Below, piece after piece: positions 18,939 to 29,482 of a DNA stretch of 64,000 nucleotides. Source of the DNA: Stenotrophomonas maltophilia (GTDB taxonomy: Bacteria; Pseudomonadota; Gammaproteobacteria; Xanthomonadales; Xanthomonadaceae); NCBI RefSeq assembly GCF_006974125.1, contig NZ_CP037858.1, positions 2,976,001 through 3,040,000 of the forward strand, written 5' to 3'. Below the pieces are notes generated by a model. It was not told where the DNA came from and ran no database searches. It saw only the letters and a list, made by a program, of their open reading frames with translations. Position 1 is the stretch's first letter. Every line of letters starts with the position of its first letter. Made by a program: the position numbers and the translations under genes.

Positions 18939-20330
18939 ATGAGCCTGTCCGCCGTTCCGCCCGTCCCCGATCCCGCCGCGACCGTCGCCGGCGCTGCCTG
19001 GTCGCCGGAGAGCTGGCGTGGCAAGACCGCGCTGCAGATGCCGACCTACCCCGACCCGGTGGCACTGGACGCGGCCCTGCACGAGCTGAAGCGGTTGCCG
19101 CCGCTGGTCACCTCATGGGAGATCCTGGCGCTGAAGCAGCAGTTGGCCGAGGCCCAGGAAGGCAAGCGCTTCCTGCTGCAGGGCGGCGACTGCGCCGAGA
19201 ACTTCAGCGACTGTGAATCGGGCACCATCTCCAACCGGCTGAAGGTGCTGCTGCAGATGAGCCTGGTGCTGGTGCACGGCCTTCGCCAGCCGGTGATCCG
19301 TGTTGGCCGATTCGCCGGCCAGTACGCCAAGCCGCGCTCGGCCGACACCGAGACCCGCGACGGCGTGACCCTGCCCAGCTATCGCGGCGATGTGATCAAC
19401 GCGCCGGCCTTCACCGAAGCGGCACGCCTGCCGGACCCGAAGCGGATGCTGCAGGCACACGCACATTCGGCGATGACGATGAACTTCGTGCGCGCGCTGA
19501 TCGACGGTGGTTTCGCCGACCTGCACCACCCCGAGTACTGGAACCTGGAGTGGGTGCGGCATTCGCCGCTGGCGGCCGAGTACCAGAAGATGGTGGCCTC
19601 GATCGGCGATGCAGTGCATTTCATGGAGACCCTCGCCGGGGCTCGCGTGCACAACCTCAACCGGATCGATTTCTACACCTCGCATGAAGCACTGCTGCTG
19701 CCCTACGAGCAGGCGTTGACCCGGCAGGTGCCGCGCCAGCAGGGCTGGTTGAACCTGAGCACGCATTACCCGTGGATCGGCATGCGCACCGCTGCGCTGG
19801 ATGGCGCGCACGTGGAATACCTGCGTGGCGTGCGCAATCCGATTGCGATCAAGGTGGGCCCGTCGGTGACGCCGGACCAGCTGCTGCGCCTGATTGACGT
19901 GCTCAACCCGCATGACGAGCCGGGCCGCCTGAGCTTCATCCACCGCATGGGCGCAGCGCAGATTGCCGAGAAGCTGCCGCCGCTGCTGGACGCGGTCAAG
20001 CGCGATGGTCGTCGCGTGCTGTGGGTATGCGATGCGATGCATGGCAATACCGAGAGCACCGCCAACGGTTTCAAGACACGTCGCTTCGACAACGTGCGCG
20101 GTGAGGTGGAGATGTCGTTCGATCTGCATGCGGCCGCAGGCACGCGCCTGGGTGGCGTGCACCTGGAACTGACCGGCGAAGACGTGACCGAGTGCACCGG
20201 TGGCGCGCGCGAGCTGACCGAGCGTGACCTGGAACGTGCGTATCGTTCGACGGTGGATCCGCGGTTGAATTACGAGCAGTCGCTGGAGATTGCGATGGCG
20301 ATCGTGCGCAAGCAGGAGCAGGTGCGGTAA
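18939..20330 (+). CDS. Class II 3-deoxy-7-phosphoheptulonate (DAHP) synthase
   Basis: This enzyme condenses phosphoenolpyruvate and erythrose 4-phosphate in the first step of the shikimate pathway. The 463-residue protein is the class II (plant/actinobacterial-like) type. Visible blocks are KTALQMPTYPDP, GGDCAENFSDCESGTISNR, DGVTLPSYRGDVIN, NPIAIKVGPSV, WVCDAMHGNTES and GGVHLELTGEDVTECTGGA, covering the substrate and metal sites. I start at ATG 18939 (MSLSAVPPVPDP); the open frame upstream codes for unlikely sequence. The gene is not next to other aromatic pathway genes. It could in principle serve a secondary-metabolite branch, but no such cluster is seen. Confidence 0.94.
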   Translation: MSLSAVPPVPDPAATVAGAAWSPESWRGKTALQMPTYPDPVALDAALHELKRLPPLVTSWEILALKQQLAEAQEGKRFLLQGGDCAENFSDCESGTISNRLKVLLQMSLVLVHGLRQPVIRVGRFAGQYAKPRSADTETRDGVTLPSYRGDVINAPAFTEAARLPDPKRMLQAHAHSAMTMNFVRALIDGGFADLHHPEYWNLEWVRHSPLAAEYQKMVASIGDAVHFMETLAGARVHNLNRIDFYTSHEALLLPYEQALTRQVPRQQGWLNLSTHYPWIGMRTAALDGAHVEYLRGVRNPIAIKVGPSVTPDQLLRLIDVLNPHDEPGRLSFIHRMGAAQIAEKLPPLLDAVKRDGRRVLWVCDAMHGNTESTANGFKTRRFDNVRGEVEMSFDLHAAAGTRLGGVHLELTGEDVTECTGGARELTERDLERAYRSTVDPRLNYEQSLEIAMAIVRKQEQVR

Positions 20331-20420
20331 GTGTGTTGCGGCAGGGCTTGCAGCCCTGCACCTGCGGATGCAACGGCAACGGCCGAAGCAACGGCAACAG
20401 CATGCATTCCGTGGGATGGC

Positions 20421-20516
20421 GGGGCGGTGTCGGAGTGCGGGGACGCTGCAAGTACGTCCCTGTAAGCTTGGCAGCCGCATCCATGCGGCTGACACCCCGC
20501 ACTCCGACACCGCCCC
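20421..20516 (+). repeat. Compound hairpin copy A
   Basis: A perfect 22-bp outer stem joins 20421-20442 with 20495-20516. It encloses two smaller hairpins: GGACG/CGTCC (20441-20445, 20455-20459) and CAGCCGCAT/ATGCGGCTG (20472-20480, 20483-20491). The core motifs CTGTAAGCTTGG and ACACC recur in the other copies. Confidence 0.85.
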
Positions 20517-20543
20517 ACCTTCGACAGATTCCGGCGGCTGTTG

Positions 20544-20658
20544 GTAGGTGTCGACCTTGGTCGACACGGTAGATCCACGCCATGCGTGGATGCTTTGGGA
20601 TTCCAATTCGAAATATTCGATTCCGATGGAGATTCATCCACGCATGGCGTGGATCTAC
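20544..20658. repeat. Three GTAG-headed palindromes in mosaic 1
   Basis: The first, 20544-20567, is GTAG followed by GTGTCGACC and a matching GGTCGACAC. The second, 20569-20591, is GTAG with arms ATCCACGC and GCGTGGAT. The third, 20636-20658, is the same element inverted, ending in CTAC. The AT-rich centre between the last two contains the near-palindrome TTCGAAATATTCGA. Confidence 0.8.
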
Positions 20659-20682
20659 TGCAGATCGCGGGAATCTGTCGAA

Positions 20683-20784
20683 GGCGGGGTGGGTCCGGTT
20701 GCGGGAGTGTCCGCGGCATGGATGCCGCGGCCAAGCCCCCAAGGACGGGTTTACGGCGTCTCCCGCAACCGGACCCACCCCGCC
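20683..20784 (-). repeat. Compound hairpin copy B
   Basis: A perfect 25-bp outer stem joins 20683-20707 with 20760-20784. Inside are CCGCGGCAT/ATGCCGCGG (20711-20719, 20722-20730) and GACG/CGTC (20744-20747, 20757-20760). Read on the minus strand it has the same order of core motifs as copy A, but its outer stem sequence is different. Confidence 0.85.
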
Positions 20785-20958
20785 ATCCCACAGGAAACCC
20801 GCTTCTGCTTCGGCTGTTGCTGTTGCTGTTGCTCCAGCACGCAGCAGGTGCAGGGCTGCAAGCCCTGCCGACCAACACCCTTCTTACGAACGACTGACGT
20901 GACGCTCATGCGGCATGCGCGAGGCTGTCCGCTTGCTGTTCGAGTGGAGGTGGCAACG

Positions 20959-22101
20959 GTGCACTGGCAAAGCGCACAGGCCTACGCATGGCCGTTGGGA
21001 TTGGCAGCAGTAGTGGGCGGCATCGGCGCGTGGCTGATCCTGTGGATCTATCATCGATTGAAAGGGCGTGATCGCCGGCGCGCCCGCATCGGTCGCGTGC
21101 TCGGGCTGCCGATGGCCACCGCGTGGCCACTGCTGCTGTTGATCCCCGCGTTGCAGGCCACGCCGCTGCAGGATCCTGTACTGGGCAATCTGCAGCACGT
21201 GCTGCACATCGCGCTGACCGCATGCTTCATCTGGCTGCTGGTACGCGTGGTGGCGGCGGGCGAGCGCGCGATCCTGCGCAGCCATCCCATCGATGTCTCC
21301 GACAACCTGGAAGCGCGCCGCATCCAGACCCAGACGCGGGTGCTCAGCCGTGTACTGATGGGCGGCATCATCGTGCTGGGCGCGTCGCTGGTGCTGCTGA
21401 CCTTCCCGATGGTGCAGAAGATCGGTACCGCCCTGTTGGCCTCAGCGGGCCTGATCGGCCTGGTGGCCGGTATCGCGGCCAAGCCGGTGTTCGGCAACCT
21501 GATCGCCGGCCTGCAGATCGCGGTGACGCAGCCAATCCGGCTGGATGACGTGGTGATCGTTGAAGGTGAGTGGGGGCGTATCGAGGAGATCGGCAGCAGC
21601 TACGTGGTGGTGCGTATCTGGGATGAGCGGCGGATGGTGGTGCCGCTGACCTGGTTCATCGAGAACCCGTTCCAGAACTGGACGCGGCGCAGCGCCGACC
21701 TGCTCGGCACCGCGTTCCTGTGGTTGGACTACCGTGCGCCGATCGCGGCGATCCGCGCCGAGCTGGAGCGCATCTGTCGTGGCGAAGCGCTGTGGGATGG
21801 CCGGGTCTGCGTGACCCAGGTGACCGAGACCAGCGAGCGTGCGATCCAGGTGCGACTGCTGGTCAGCGCGCGCAGTTCCGGCGATGCCTTCGACCTGCGC
21901 TGCCTGGTGCGCGAGCGCATGCTCGATTTCCTCGCACGTGAGCATCCGCAGTCGTTGCCGCAGGTACGTGCGCGGCTGCAACACGAAGATGAGCTGGATA
22001 TGCCGCGTGGTCCACGTGCGCGTACCGCGGATGTGCGTTCGCCAGGTGCTGAAGATGGTGAGGCTGCGATCGTGCCGGTGGAGCTGGAGCCCGAACGGTA
22101 G
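20959..22101 (+). CDS. MscS-family mechanosensitive ion channel
   Basis: This is a predicted inner-membrane channel of the small-conductance (MscS) family that releases solutes on hypo-osmotic shock. I start at GTG 20959, giving 380 residues beginning MHWQSAQAYAWPLG. A GGAGG ribosome binding site at 20946-20950 lies 8 nt upstream, better than ATG 20908 or the long open frame running back into the repeat mosaic. Four to five hydrophobic segments precede the pore-lining helix (LASAGLIGLVAGIAAKPVFG) and the MscS beta domain (QPIRLDDVVIVEGEWGRIEE). The C-terminal ~35 residues are acidic and low in complexity. The stop codon TAG is part of the GTAG head of a SMAG element. Confidence 0.88.
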   Translation: MHWQSAQAYAWPLGLAAVVGGIGAWLILWIYHRLKGRDRRRARIGRVLGLPMATAWPLLLLIPALQATPLQDPVLGNLQHVLHIALTACFIWLLVRVVAAGERAILRSHPIDVSDNLEARRIQTQTRVLSRVLMGGIIVLGASLVLLTFPMVQKIGTALLASAGLIGLVAGIAAKPVFGNLIAGLQIAVTQPIRLDDVVIVEGEWGRIEEIGSSYVVVRIWDERRMVVPLTWFIENPFQNWTRRSADLLGTAFLWLDYRAPIAAIRAELERICRGEALWDGRVCVTQVTETSERAIQVRLLVSARSSGDAFDLRCLVRERMLDFLAREHPQSLPQVRARLQHEDELDMPRGPRARTADVRSPGAEDGEAAIVPVELEPER

Positions 22102-22153
22102 CGCCGGCCGCTGGCCGGCGACCCCGGATCTGCCGGCCAGCGGCCGGCACTAC
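22098..22153. repeat. SMAG inverted pair between convergent genes
   Basis: GTAG at 22098 heads a palindrome with arms CGCCGGCC and GGCCGGCG (to 22120). The mirror copy with arms TGCCGGCC and GGCCGGCA occupies 22131-22153. The first copy supplies the stop codon of the MscS gene (TAG at 22099-22101), and the second ends 4 nt before the amidase stop. Confidence 0.85.
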
Positions 22154-22157
22154 CGGA

Positions 22158-23780
22158 TCAGGGCTCGCCGGCGTCGATCAGCGCATCGGTATCGAAGTGC
22201 GGCGGGCGCCGTGCGCGCGTGCGCTGTTCGTAGGCGTAGGCCATTTCGATCAGCTTCGGTTCGCTCCAGGCGGTGCCCATGAACAGCAGGCCGACCGGCA
22301 GGCCGTCGATCTGGCCCATCGGCACGGTCAGGCTGGGGTAACCGGCCACGGCAGCGGCGCTGTAGCTCTCGCCGGGGAAGTCGTCGCCTTCGCTGCGGAT
22401 CGCCCATGCGACGCCGGTGGTCGGTGCCACCAGCGCATCGAGTTGATGGGCGGCGAGGGCGGCGTCGATGCCTTCCGGGCCGGCCAGGCGGCGCGCATCG
22501 CTGCGCGCGCGGATGTAGGCAGGGTCGGCCAGGCCGGCGGTGGCATCGGCCTCCACCAGCAGCTCCTGGCCGAACAGGCCCAGTTCCTGCTTGCTGTGCG
22601 CCTGGTTGAAGGCGATCAGGTCGGCCAGGCTGCGCAGCGGGGCGCGATGGGTGCTGAAGTAGCGCTCCAGGCCCGCCTTGAATTCGTACAGCAGCAGCGT
22701 GCGCTCAGCCTCGGCCCAGGCGTCCTGGTTGGGCAGTTCGACGGGTACCACGACGGCGCCGGCGCGACGCAGTTCGGTCGCCGCCTGATCGATCAGCGGC
22801 GGCATGCCACGGTACTTCAGCAGCGGCGTCTGCAGCAGGCCGATGCGTTTGCCGCGCAGGCCTTGCGGGTCCAGGCGCGCGGTGTAGTCGTAGACCGCAC
22901 GGCCGGGCATGGTCGCGGTGGCCGGATCGGCGTCATCGCGGCCGGCGATCGCGGTCAGCACGGCAGCAGCATCGGCGACGCTGCGGGTCATCGGCCCGGC
23001 GGTGTCCTGGCTGAAGGAGATCGGCACGATGCCATCGCGGCTGACCAGCCCGACAGTCGGCTTCAGGCCGACCACGCCGTTGATCGCGGCCGGGCAGACG
23101 ATGCTGCCGTCGGTCTCGGTGCCGATCGCCACGCTGGCCAGGTTGGCGGCCACCGCCACCGCACTGCCGCTGCTGGAGCCGCAGGGCGAGTGGCTGAGGC
23201 GATAGGGGTTGCGGGTCTGGCCGCCGCGGGCACTCCAGCCGGAAATCGAATCGTTGCCGCGGAAGTTGGCCCACTCGCTGAGGTTGGTCTTGCCCAGCAC
23301 CACGGCGCCGGCCTCGCGCAGGCGCCGCACCAGGTAGGCATCGTCCGGGCGGAAGCCCTGCAGCGCCAGCGAGCCGGCACTGGTGGCCATCGGCGCGGCG
23401 TTGATGTTGTCCTTGAGCAGCAGCGGGATGCCATGCAGCGGGCCGCGCAGGCGGCCTTCGCGGCGCTCGCGGTCGCGGGCGGCGGCTTCCTTCAGGGCAT
23501 CGGGGTTGAGTTCGATCACCGCGCGCAGGCGTGGCCCGGTGCGGTCCAGCGCGGCGATACGCTGCAGGTAGGCCTGGGTCAGAGTGGTGCTGTCCAGCTC
23601 ACCGGCGGTCATCCGCGCCTGCAGGTCGGCGACATCGGTTTCGGCGTACGGGAACGGCACGTTGCGGCTCGCAGGTTCGGCCGCATGCGCGCTGGGCGTG
23701 GCCGGGCTGCAGCCAGCCGAAAGCAGCGCAGGCAGCGCGGCGAGCAGGCAGGTCAGCAGAGGCGGCAAGGACGGGCGCAT
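22158..23780 (-). CDS. Exported amidase (amidase-signature family)
   Basis: This is an amide hydrolase of the amidase signature family; the substrate cannot be deduced. The 540-residue protein starts [20 protein letters not shown], a signal peptide ending at a cysteine (LLSAGCSPA). That is a near-lipobox, so it is either a lipoprotein or a periplasmic protein. The Ser-cisSer-Lys triad is visible as [11 protein letters not shown] (Lys), [12 protein letters not shown] (cis-Ser) and [11 protein letters not shown] (nucleophile Ser). The frame is open upstream to 23996, but the signal peptide fixes the start at 23780. It is separated from the MscS gene by a SMAG pair. Confidence 0.9.
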   Translation of the reverse strand: MRPSLPPLLTCLLAALPALLSAGCSPATPSAHAAEPASRNVPFPYAETDVADLQARMTAGELDSTTLTQAYLQRIAALDRTGPRLRAVIELNPDALKEAAARDRERREGRLRGPLHGIPLLLKDNINAAPMATSAGSLALQGFRPDDAYLVRRLREAGAVVLGKTNLSEWANFRGNDSISGWSARGGQTRNPYRLSHSPCGSSSGSAVAVAANLASVAIGTETDGSIVCPAAINGVVGLKPTVGLVSRDGIVPISFSQDTAGPMTRSVADAAAVLTAIAGRDDADPATATMPGRAVYDYTARLDPQGLRGKRIGLLQTPLLKYRGMPPLIDQAATELRRAGAVVVPVELPNQDAWAEAERTLLLYEFKAGLERYFSTHRAPLRSLADLIAFNQAHSKQELGLFGQELLVEADATAGLADPAYIRARSDARRLAGPEGIDAALAAHQLDALVAPTTGVAWAIRSEGDDFPGESYSAAAVAGYPSLTVPMGQIDGLPVGLLFMGTAWSEPKLIEMAYAYEQRTRARRPPHFDTDALIDAGEP

Positions 23781-23821
23781 GGGGCGGCTTGGTCGGCTCC
23801 AACCCCCAGTGTAGCCGGTGC

Positions 23822-24289
23822 TCAGCGGTGGCGCTTGCGCAGGTCGCGGGCGAGGACGTAGACCACGATCAGGTTGATCGCCAGGATCGTCCAGGACGGC
23901 CAGCCGGGATGACGGATGATCGCGAAGATATCGAAGGGCAGGTACAGCGAGGCGGTCAGGCAACCCAGCCAGGAGGCCCAGGCCTTGGCCCGCCACAGGC
24001 CCCAGGCTTCGACCAGGTGCAGCAGGCCGTAGCCGATCATTCCCGCCGCGGCCAGATGGACCGCGTCGGGACTGATCATGTGCAGCAGCGAGGGCAGGGT
24101 GCCATGGTCCGGATCCAGGCTGAAACGCCGGATCAGGACCATGATGCCGTGCCGCAGCGGCTGCGGTCCGAGCACTTCCAGCCCGGTGGCGGCCAACAGC
24201 GCCAGCATCGCCTTGCTCGCTTCGAGCAGGGCGATGACATGGAGACCCGGATGCCGGTGTGGATCCGGGTTGTAGCCGCTCTGGTTCAC
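23822..24289 (-). CDS. DUF2127-type small membrane protein
   Basis: This is a predicted inner-membrane protein of 155 residues with about four hydrophobic segments. It resembles the DUF2127 family: GLHVIALLEASKAMLALLAA at the N-terminus and GYGLLHLVEAWGLWRAKAWA in the middle. The function is unknown. It lies 11 nt downstream of typA on the same strand, so it may be co-transcribed with it. The C-terminus is basic (ARDLRKRHR). Confidence 0.75.
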   Translation of the reverse strand: MNQSGYNPDPHRHPGLHVIALLEASKAMLALLAATGLEVLGPQPLRHGIMVLIRRFSLDPDHGTLPSLLHMISPDAVHLAAAGMIGYGLLHLVEAWGLWRAKAWASWLGCLTASLYLPFDIFAIIRHPGWPSWTILAINLIVVYVLARDLRKRHR

Positions 24290-24300
24290 GGGGTGCTGGC

Positions 24301-26148
24301 TCAGCCGCCGCGCGAAGCCTTCTTGCGGTCGCTTTCGGTCAGGAACTTCTTGCGCAGACGGATCTCCTTCGGGGTGATCTCGACCAGCTCGTCGTCTTCA
24401 ATGAAGTCCAGGGCCTGTTCCAGCGAGTACTTGATCGCCGGGGTCAGCTGGATCGCATCGTCCTTGCCCGAAGCGCGCATGTTGGTCAGCGGCTTGGTCT
24501 TGATCGCGTTGACGGTCAGGTCGTTGTCCTTGGAGTGGATACCGACCAGCTGACCTTCATACACGTTGTCGCCTTCAGCAGCGAACAGCTTGCCGCGCTC
24601 CTGCAGCGGGCCCAGCGAGTAGGCCGGCGTGGTGCCCGGCGCATTGGCGATCATCACGCCGTTGATGCGCTTGGCGATCGCGCCCTGTTCCTTCGGACCG
24701 TAGTGGTCGAACACGTGGAACAGCAGGCCCGAACCCTGGGTCAGGGTCTTGAACTCGTTCTGGAAGCCGATCAGGCCACGGGCCGGGATCGAGTATTCCA
24801 GGCGCACGCGGCCCTTGCCGTCCGATTCCATGTTCTTCAGCTGGCCCTTGCGGGTGCCCAGCTTTTCCATCACGCCGCCCTGGTGGATTTCTTCGATGTC
24901 CACCACCAGCTGCTCGATCGGCTCCATCATCTGGCCGTCGATTTCCTTGATGATCACTTCCGGGCGCGACACGGCCAGCTCGTAGCCTTCGCGACGCATG
25001 TTCTCGATCAGCACCGACAGGTGCAGTTCGCCACGGCCGGAGACCAGGAACTTGTCGGCGTCTTCCAGCTGCTCGACCTTCAGGGCCACGTTGTGGACCT
25101 TTTCACGGTCCAGGCGGTCCTTGATCTGGCGGCTGGTCAGGAACTTGCCACCGGACAGGTCCTTGTTGCCGGCGAACGGCGAGTTGTTGACCTGGAAGGT
25201 CATCGAGATGGTCGGCTCGTCGACGGTCAGCGCCGGCAGGGCTTCCGGGGTGTCCGGGGCGCAGATGGTGTCGGAGATGGTCAGCTCCTGGATGCCGGAG
25301 ATGGCCACGATGTCGCCGGCCTCGGCGGTATCCTGCTCGATGCGCTCCAGGCCCATGAAGCCCAGCACCTGCAGCACCTTGCCGTTGCGCTTCTTGCCTT
25401 CACGGTCGATGACCGCGACCTGCATGTTCTTCTTCAGGGTGCCGCGCTGGATGCGGCCGATGCCGATCACGCCCACGAAGTTGTTGTAGTCCAGCTGGCT
25501 GATGCGCATCTGGAACGGGCCTTCCGGGTCAACTTCCGGACGCGGCGCGTGCTGCATGATCGCTTCGTACAGCGGGGTCATGTCGCCGTCGCGCACGGTG
25601 TCTTCCAGGCCGGCGTAGCCGTTCAGGCCCGAGGCGTAGACGATCGGGAAGTCCAGCTGCTCGTTGGTGGCGCCGAGCTTGTCGAACAGGTCGAAGACCT
25701 GGTCGATCACCCATTCCGGACGGGCGCCCGGACGATCGACCTTGTTGACCACGACGATCGGCTTGAAGCCCATCGCGAAGGCCTTCTGGGTCACGAAGCG
25801 GGTCTGCGGCATCGGGCCGTCCATCGCATCGACCAGGATCAGCACGGTGTCGACCATCGACAGCACGCGCTCGACCTCACCACCGAAGTCGGCGTGGCCG
25901 GGGGTGTCGACGATGTTGATCCGGTTCTTGATGCCGGTCTTCTTGTCTTCCCAGGTAATGGCGGTGTTCTTGGCCAGGATGGTGATGCCGCGTTCCTTTT
26001 CCTGGTCGTTGCTGTCCATCACGCGCTCGGCGAGGACGGTGCGCTCGGACAGGGTGCCGGACTGCTTCAGCAGCTGGTCGACCAGGGTGGTCTTGCCATG
26101 GTCGACGTGGGCGACGATGGCGATGTTGCGAAGATTTTCGATGGACAT
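24301..26148 (-). CDS. typA: Ribosome-associated GTPase TypA/BipA
   Basis: BipA is an EF-G-like GTPase that binds 70S ribosomes and supports large-subunit assembly at low temperature and under stress. The 615-residue protein starts [21 protein letters not shown]1 is AHVDHGKT, G3 [15 protein letters not shown]4 [10 protein letters not shown]; the C-terminal BipA-specific domain carries the basic tail [18 protein letters not shown]. The frame is open to 26196, but the family start is at 26148. No clear Shine-Dalgarno motif was seen. The minus-strand DUF2127 gene follows closely. Confidence 0.96.
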   Translation of the reverse strand: MSIENLRNIAIVAHVDHGKTTLVDQLLKQSGTLSERTVLAERVMDSNDQEKERGITILAKNTAITWEDKKTGIKNRINIVDTPGHADFGGEVERVLSMVDTVLILVDAMDGPMPQTRFVTQKAFAMGFKPIVVVNKVDRPGARPEWVIDQVFDLFDKLGATNEQLDFPIVYASGLNGYAGLEDTVRDGDMTPLYEAIMQHAPRPEVDPEGPFQMRISQLDYNNFVGVIGIGRIQRGTLKKNMQVAVIDREGKKRNGKVLQVLGFMGLERIEQDTAEAGDIVAISGIQELTISDTICAPDTPEALPALTVDEPTISMTFQVNNSPFAGNKDLSGGKFLTSRQIKDRLDREKVHNVALKVEQLEDADKFLVSGRGELHLSVLIENMRREGYELAVSRPEVIIKEIDGQMMEPIEQLVVDIEEIHQGGVMEKLGTRKGQLKNMESDGKGRVRLEYSIPARGLIGFQNEFKTLTQGSGLLFHVFDHYGPKEQGAIAKRINGVMIANAPGTTPAYSLGPLQERGKLFAAEGDNVYEGQLVGIHSKDNDLTVNAIKTKPLTNMRASGKDDAIQLTPAIKYSLEQALDFIEDDELVEITPKEIRLRKKFLTESDRKKASRGG

Positions 26149-26421
26149 ACGAAAGGGGGCCAGTCGGCGCCGGATTTGGAAAAAGAAGTCCAACATTATA
26201 CGTCGAACTTGACGATTCGCGAAAAGGTGGATTTCACACCCGTCGCGGGACCCATTCAGGTGGCTGTCCGCTGCCTCTGCCGGGGCCGCCAGGGCCGGGA
26301 GACGGGGCTTCCCATCCGCGGGCTGAAGCCGGGTTCTTCACCGATGGTCGAAGCCGCCGCCGCCACGAGGCAGGTGTAAACTAGGTGGCTAGACGCGTTC
26401 CCCTCTGCATCAAGGATCTTC

Positions 26422-28018
<1,597 letters not shown>

Positions 28019-28088
28019 TGCAGGCGGTACCGGTGCGAGCCGGTACGTCTTCCATCAAGGCAGGTACCGACCGTTGGTCGGTACGCAG

Positions 28089-28118
28089 AAAACGGGGGGG
28101 CTTCGGCTTCCCCGTTTT
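28089..28118 (+). terminator. Intrinsic terminator after mdh
   Basis: AAAACGGGG (28089-28097) pairs with CCCCGTTTT (28110-28118), then CATTT. Just upstream, GTACCGACC/GGTCGGTAC (28062-28082) forms a second palindrome. Both precede the rluA start at 28141. Confidence 0.75.
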
Positions 28119-28140
28119 CATTTGGAATTCCTGGAACCGC

Positions 28141-28755
28141 ATGATCCACCTGCATTACATCGACGACGCGCTGCTGGTGGCCGAGAAGCCGGCCGGCCTG
28201 CTGTCCGTGCCTGGCCGCAGCGCCGAGAACCAGGACTGCGTGGTCGCGCGCCTGCAGGCGCTGTACCCGGACGCGTTGACCGTGCACCGCCTGGACCAGG
28301 TGACCTCCGGCCTGCTGCTGCATGCGCGCGGCAAGGACATGCAGGCGGCGTTGTCGATGCAGTTCGAGCAGCGCCAGGTTGGCAAGTGCTACGAAGCCGT
28401 GGTGCAGGGCGTGATGGAAGGCGATGCCGGCGAAGTGGACCTGCCGTTGATCGTGGACTGGCCGAACCGGCCGAAGCAGATGATCGACCATGAGCGCGGC
28501 AAGCCGGCGCTGACGCGTTGGCGCGTGCTGGCCCGAGATGTTGAAGCGCAGCGCACGCGCGTGGCGCTGGAACCGGTGACCGGCCGCAGCCATCAGCTGC
28601 GCCTGCACATGGCCAGCCTCGGCCATCCGATCGTCGGCGATGCGCTGTATGACGCCGCACCAGCGCAACGTGTGCATCTGCATGCGCGCAGCCTGCAGTT
28701 CACCCACCCGGTGACGGGCGAGGCGCTCGCGTTCGAGTCTGCGGCTCCGTTCTAG
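28141..28755 (+). CDS. rluA: Dual-specificity rRNA/tRNA pseudouridine synthase RluA
   Basis: RluA converts U746 of 23S rRNA and U32 of some tRNAs to pseudouridine in E. coli. The 204-residue protein starts MIHLHYIDDALLVAEKPAGL. The catalytic aspartate lies in HRLDQVTSG. The segments LLSVPGR, DLPLIVDWPNRPKQ and PVTGRSHQLRLHM match E. coli RluA closely, which is why I use this symbol rather than a generic family name. The frame is open far upstream through mdh, but ATG 28141 follows the mdh terminator and matches the family. Confidence 0.88.
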   Translation: MIHLHYIDDALLVAEKPAGLLSVPGRSAENQDCVVARLQALYPDALTVHRLDQVTSGLLLHARGKDMQAALSMQFEQRQVGKCYEAVVQGVMEGDAGEVDLPLIVDWPNRPKQMIDHERGKPALTRWRVLARDVEAQRTRVALEPVTGRSHQLRLHMASLGHPIVGDALYDAAPAQRVHLHARSLQFTHPVTGEALAFESAAPF

Positions 28756-28833
28756 GGGGTTCGGCAGGGCTTGCAGCCCTGCACCCGCAGAATCACCGTC
28801 AACGTCAAAAGCCAACGCGGCATTCCGTGGGAT

Positions 28834-28935
28834 GGCGGGGCACTGTGGGTTTGCGGGGACGCCGTAAACCCGTCCATGGGGGCTTGGTCGCCGCATCCAT
28901 GCGGCTCACACCCCGCAAACCCACAGTGCCCCGCC
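28834..28935 (+). repeat. Compound hairpin copy C
   Basis: A perfect 25-bp outer stem joins 28834-28858 with 28911-28935. Internal hairpins are GGACG/CGTCC around 28857-28875 and GCCGCAT/ATGCGGC around 28890-28906. The core shares GTAAACCCGTCC and GGCTTGG with copy B, while the outer stem differs. Confidence 0.85.
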
Positions 28936-28957
28936 TTCGACAGTTGGCCGGCGGCCA

Positions 28958-29099
28958 GTAGATCCACGCCATGCGTGGACTAATCTCAATCGGAATCGAA
29001 TATTTCGAATTGAAATCGAAATGCATCCACGCATGGCGTGGATCTACCGCGTCGACCAAGGTCGACACCTACCAGAGCAGTCGACCAAGGTCGACACCC
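28958..29099. repeat. GTAG and GTCGAC palindromes in mosaic 2
   Basis: 28958-28980 is GTAG with ATCCACGC/GCGTGGA. 29025-29047 is the inverted copy ending in CTAC. 29049-29072 is a GTCGACC/GGTCGAC palindrome ending in CTAC. 29079-29099 is a variant of the latter ending in CCAC. Confidence 0.8.
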
Positions 29100-29144
29100 A
29101 CCAAGGCATAACGTCGTTCCAACAGATCGCAGAAAACTGTCGAA

Positions 29145-29325
29145 GGCGGGGTGGGTCCGGTTGCGGGGGCGTGAGCCGCATGGGCCTGAGGCATGCCTCG
29201 GGCGGGTTGGGCAGGACGCCCAACCCCGGTCTTGCCGTGTGCGCAGGACAGCGCACACGAGCAAGCGGCGACCGAGCCTCCATGGACGGATTCACGGCGT
29301 CCCCCGCAATCGGACCCACCCCTCC
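29145..29325 (-). repeat. Compound hairpin copy D with expanded loop
   Basis: The outer arms 29145-29169 and 29301-29325 are 25 nt, with one G.T pair and one mismatch. In place of the small GCCGCAT hairpin loop there is extra sequence that itself folds as three hairpins: CCTGAGGC/GCCTCGGG (29185-29202), GGGTTGGGC/GCCCAACCC (29204-29226) and CTTGC-GTGTGCGC/GCGCACAC-GCAAG (29231-29265). Confidence 0.8.
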
Positions 29326-29482
29326 ATCTCCCAGTAAGCCAGCTTCTGCTGTTGCTTCGGCTTGGGCAGGTGCAGGGCTGCAAGCCCTGCAGAACAAACC
29401 CACCCCCTACCAAGGTAGGGCGGCCCGCGCGCCAGCGCCGGACTATCCTCGAACCCATGACTTTGTCTGGGAGGGCTGCGTC

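Larger units (their letters stand above)
20341..20868. repeat. Nested-palindrome mosaic 1 (no gene)
   Basis: This 528-bp stretch fills the gap between the DAHP synthase and MscS genes. Outer ends are GCAGGGCTTGCAGCCCTGC (20341-20359) and its inverse (20850-20868). Inside come CAACGG-type short repeats, compound hairpin A (plus), a GTCGAC palindrome, an inverted pair of GTAG elements around an AT-rich centre (about 20600-20630), compound hairpin B (minus), and CTGTTG-type repeats. The whole is roughly symmetrical. Mosaic 2 at 28764-29390 has the same plan. Open frames crossing it look artefactual. Confidence 0.85.
28764..29390. repeat. Nested-palindrome mosaic 2 (no gene)
   Basis: This 627-bp block lies between rluA and prpE and has the same plan as mosaic 1: GCAGGGCTTGCAGCCCTGC at 28764-28782 and its inverse at 29372-29390 as ends, compound hairpin C (plus), an inverted pair of GTAG elements around an AT-rich centre (28983-29018) that is the reverse complement of the centre of mosaic 1, two GTCGAC palindromes, and the enlarged compound hairpin D (minus). 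Nothing in it looks like a gene. Confidence 0.85.

Noticed and set aside
20341..20868. CRISPR-like array
   Set aside because: Repeats are palindromic and varied, with irregular spacing and no cas genes; the pattern is REP-like.
20548..20958. N-terminal extension of the MscS-type channel
   Set aside because: It is read from mosaic 1; GTG 20959 has GGAGG at correct spacing and starts directly before the first membrane helix.
24259..26379. Long open frame antisense to typA (706 codons)
   Set aside because: It mirrors the typA coding sequence, has no recognisable domain and no ribosome binding site; long antisense frames are common in high-GC DNA.
28764..29390. Integron or transposon ends (att or terminal repeats)
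   Set aside because: The GCAGGGC ends are themselves palindromes and there is no transposase, integrase or target duplication between or beside them.
29021..29482. N-terminal extension of prpE by 154 codons
   Set aside because: The extension is read from the repeat mosaic; ATG 29483 has a good ribosome binding site and gives the normal PrpE N-terminus.
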